Part shown: positions 13,964-15,069 of the stretch, one piece after another
Position numbering within the stretch: position 1 is the first letter of the stretch
Layout: each line of letters begins with the position of its first letter
Assembly: GCA_964369635.1 (NCBI GenBank)
Contig: CAYJGN010000045.1
Location: 1 to 15,069, forward strand
Origin: CAYJGN01 sp964369635
GTDB taxonomy: Bacteria > Bacillota > Clostridia > Oscillospirales > Ruminococcaceae
Direction of reading: 5' to 3'
DNA: 15,069 nt
Program-made: the position numbers and the translations under genes
The notes under the pieces: model-generated
The model's input: only the letters and a program-made list of their open reading frames with translations
Databases searched by the model: none
What the model was told of the DNA's origin: nothing

Positions 13964-14878
13964 ATGAAAACTAAATTCACAAAAAAAACTATTGGTATTA
14001 TCGCATGTACTGCTCTTCTTACAGCAACATTAGCAGGCGGCGTTTTAGCCTTAACATTGCCATCTTCACCGTTTAATCCCAATCAGCCTATTGCGGAGCA
14101 GACTAACCCAACTTCATCAAATTTGTCTGGTCAATCAATCTCAAATGTTGATGAAAACTATATAAGTGAAACAGAAGCGAAATCAGTTGCACTTACCCAT
14201 GCAGGACTTAGCGAAGCTGATGTTTCGCATATGATTTGTAAGCTTGATTACGATGATGGAGTTGCAGAGTATGAAGTTGAGTTTTGGGATGGCACGACAG
14301 AGTATGACTATGAAATAAACGCGATAACTGGCGCTATTATTGAATACGACTATGATATGGAAAGCTATGACGAAATGCAAGTTACACCAGAAACCACCTC
14401 TACCCCATCCGATTACATCAGCGATACCGAAGCGAAATCAATTGCACTTACCCATGCAGGACTTAGCGAAGCTGATGTTTCGCATATGATTTGTAAGCTT
14501 GATTACGATGATGGAGTTGCAGAGTATGAAGTTGAGTTTTGGGATGGCACGACAGAGTATGACTATGAAATAAACGCGATAACTGGCGCTATTATTGGAT
14601 ACGACTATGATATGGAAAGCTATGACGGAATGCAAGTTACACCACCGACCACCTCTACCCCGACCAATTATATCGGTGAAGCTGCAGCGAAAGCTATTGC
14701 ACTTGCACATGCAGCTATCTCAGAGAGCGAAGCCGGTTTTATCAAATGCGAGTTTGATATTGATGACGGCTATGCAGAGTACGAAATAGAATGGCAAATC
14801 GGCAGAACTGAATACGAATATACAATAAGCGCTACGGATGGAACAATTTGGGAGCATGATATTGATTACGATGATTAA
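13964..14878 (+). CDS. Secreted acidic protein with three PepSY-type repeats
   Basis: 304 residues. An N-terminal KKT-plus-hydrophobic stretch (about 8-30, IGIIACTALLTATLAGGVLAL) is a signal peptide or membrane anchor without a clear lipobox. A Ser/Thr/Pro/Asn linker follows, then three PepSY-like units starting near residues 66, 151 and 236: YIS-TEAKS-ALTHAGL..., a YEVEFWDGTTEYDYEI strand pair, then INAITGAII. The units are joined by Thr/Pro linkers (VTPETTSTPS, VTPPTTSTPT). Units 1 and 2 are almost identical; unit 3 is diverged (YIGEAAAKAIALAHAAI, YEIEWQIGRTEYEY). The protein is very rich in Asp, Glu and Tyr and has no LPXTG-like tail. GAGGAGG lies 8 bp before the ATG. PepSY domains are known as secreted, often inhibitory or protease-linked modules; here the protein is the likely output or feedback partner of the adjacent sensor kinase (inference). 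Confidence 0.88.
   Translation: MKTKFTKKTIGIIACTALLTATLAGGVLALTLPSSPFNPNQPIAEQTNPTSSNLSGQSISNVDENYISETEAKSVALTHAGLSEADVSHMICKLDYDDGVAEYEVEFWDGTTEYDYEINAITGAIIEYDYDMESYDEMQVTPETTSTPSDYISDTEAKSIALTHAGLSEADVSHMICKLDYDDGVAEYEVEFWDGTTEYDYEINAITGAIIGYDYDMESYDGMQVTPPTTSTPTNYIGEAAAKAIALAHAAISESEAGFIKCEFDIDDGYAEYEIEWQIGRTEYEYTISATDGTIWEHDIDYDD
14187..14342 (+). repeat. Perfect 156-bp direct repeat, copy 1, within the PepSY gene
   Basis: Every base from 14187 to 14342 recurs at 14442-14597, an offset of 255 bp (85 codons). The flanks outside remain similar with scattered differences (for example G14186 against A14441, A14343 against G14598). Confidence 0.93.
14442..14597 (+). repeat. Perfect 156-bp direct repeat, copy 2, within the PepSY gene
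   Basis: Second copy of the block at 14187-14342. The 255-bp period keeps the reading frame and corresponds to one PepSY unit plus linker. Confidence 0.93.
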
Positions 14879-14915
14879 ATGTTCTTATAAATAATAGATT
14901 TTAATTAGCGAACGC

Positions 14916-14955
14916 AAAAAATGACAGTTTATAAATTATAAAACTGTCATTTTTT
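14916..14955. terminator. Bidirectional terminator between the PepSY and VOC genes
   Basis: A run of A, ATGACAGTTT, a short AT loop, AAACTGTCAT and a run of T form a 15-bp stem with T runs on both strands. It serves the converging genes ending at 14878 (+) and 14974 (-). Confidence 0.9.
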
Positions 14956-14973
14956 ATTTTTATCTAATAGTGA

Positions 14974-15069
14974 TTAGTATGCGCCTTTTGAATAAGTCAC
15001 TTCATAGCTATGAGTGTAAATCTCAAATACAATACCAAACGGATCTTCAACATAACACATTTTATATGG
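14974..15069 (-). CDS. VOC-superfamily (glyoxalase/bleomycin-resistance-like) protein, C-terminal part
   Basis: The - strand frame is open from the window edge to TAA at 14976-14974 and encodes the last 31 residues of a protein whose start lies outside the window. MCYVEDPFGIVFEIYTHSYE is the typical final strand set of vicinal-oxygen-chelate proteins, where DPxG and the Glu of FEI (a metal ligand in glyoxalase I and dioxygenase relatives) are conserved. The exact activity cannot be judged from this fragment. It converges on the PepSY gene and is separated from it by the terminator at 14916-14955. Confidence 0.75.
   Translation of the reverse strand, partial: PYKMCYVEDPFGIVFEIYTHSYEVTYSKGAY

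Noticed and set aside
14183..14710. Two - strand ORFs with near-identical proteins inside the PepSY gene
   Set aside because: They are antisense shadows of the duplicated PepSY units; their similarity only reflects the 156-bp repeat.
14158..14875. CRISPR-like array suggested by repeated blocks
   Set aside because: The repeats are long coding units with a protein-domain period and no short spacers; no repeat-spacer pattern is seen anywhere in the window.

Overview
The window looks like a stretch of a low-GC Gram-positive chromosome, most likely a Clostridia-class member of the Bacillota from a draft or metagenome assembly. Reasons: AT-rich DNA, strong AGGAGG-type ribosome binding sites, an OmpR/HisKA two-component pair followed by a secreted PepSY protein, and a pyrE of the Clostridia/proteobacterial type. 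Two 10-N gaps (6442-6451 and 7846-7855) mark scaffold joins. Species cannot be named from the sequence alone.

Layout. (1) 2-376, + strand: 3' end of pyrE, closed by a hairpin terminator at 408-441. (2) 506-11090, - strand: a tightly packed nine-gene surface-glycan operon driven by a sigma-A-type promoter at 11162-11191. In transcription order it encodes a GT2 glycosyltransferase, a GT8 enzyme with a GT2-like tail, a second GT2, an FkbM-family methyltransferase, a UDP-glucose 6-dehydrogenase, a UDP-xylose-synthase-like SDR, a third GT2, a Rossmann/alkaline-phosphatase-superfamily fusion, and glucose-1-phosphate cytidylyltransferase (RfbF). Gaps between genes are 50 bp or less, with one 1-bp overlap. 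(3) 11211-11450, + strand: a start-less 3' remnant of a carbohydrate-binding surface protein, then its terminator (11493-11530). (4) 11615-13644, + strand: a response regulator and sensor kinase overlapping by ATGA. (5) 13645-13963: an intergenic stretch with two further promoters and a decayed mini-gene. (6) 13964-14878: a secreted acidic protein with three PepSY repeats, two of them sharing a perfect 156-bp DNA duplication. (7) 14974-15069, - strand: 3' end of a VOC/glyoxalase-family gene.

How the genes fit together. The sugar enzymes can supply UDP-glucuronate, UDP-xylose and CDP-glucose. Four glycosyltransferases and a methyltransferase would assemble and decorate a glycan. No flippase, polymerase, ABC exporter or initiating transferase lies in the window, so export must be encoded elsewhere or this is only a modification cassette.

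The most striking signal is regulatory. Three promoters carry the same arrangement, TTTAAT-N5-TTTAAT (11-bp direct repeat) ending exactly 10 bp before a -10 box: upstream of the response regulator, immediately after the kinase gene, and upstream of the PepSY gene. This is the geometry of a Pho-box-like activator site for an OmpR-family regulator. It predicts a compact, self-activating regulon whose output is the triple-PepSY protein.
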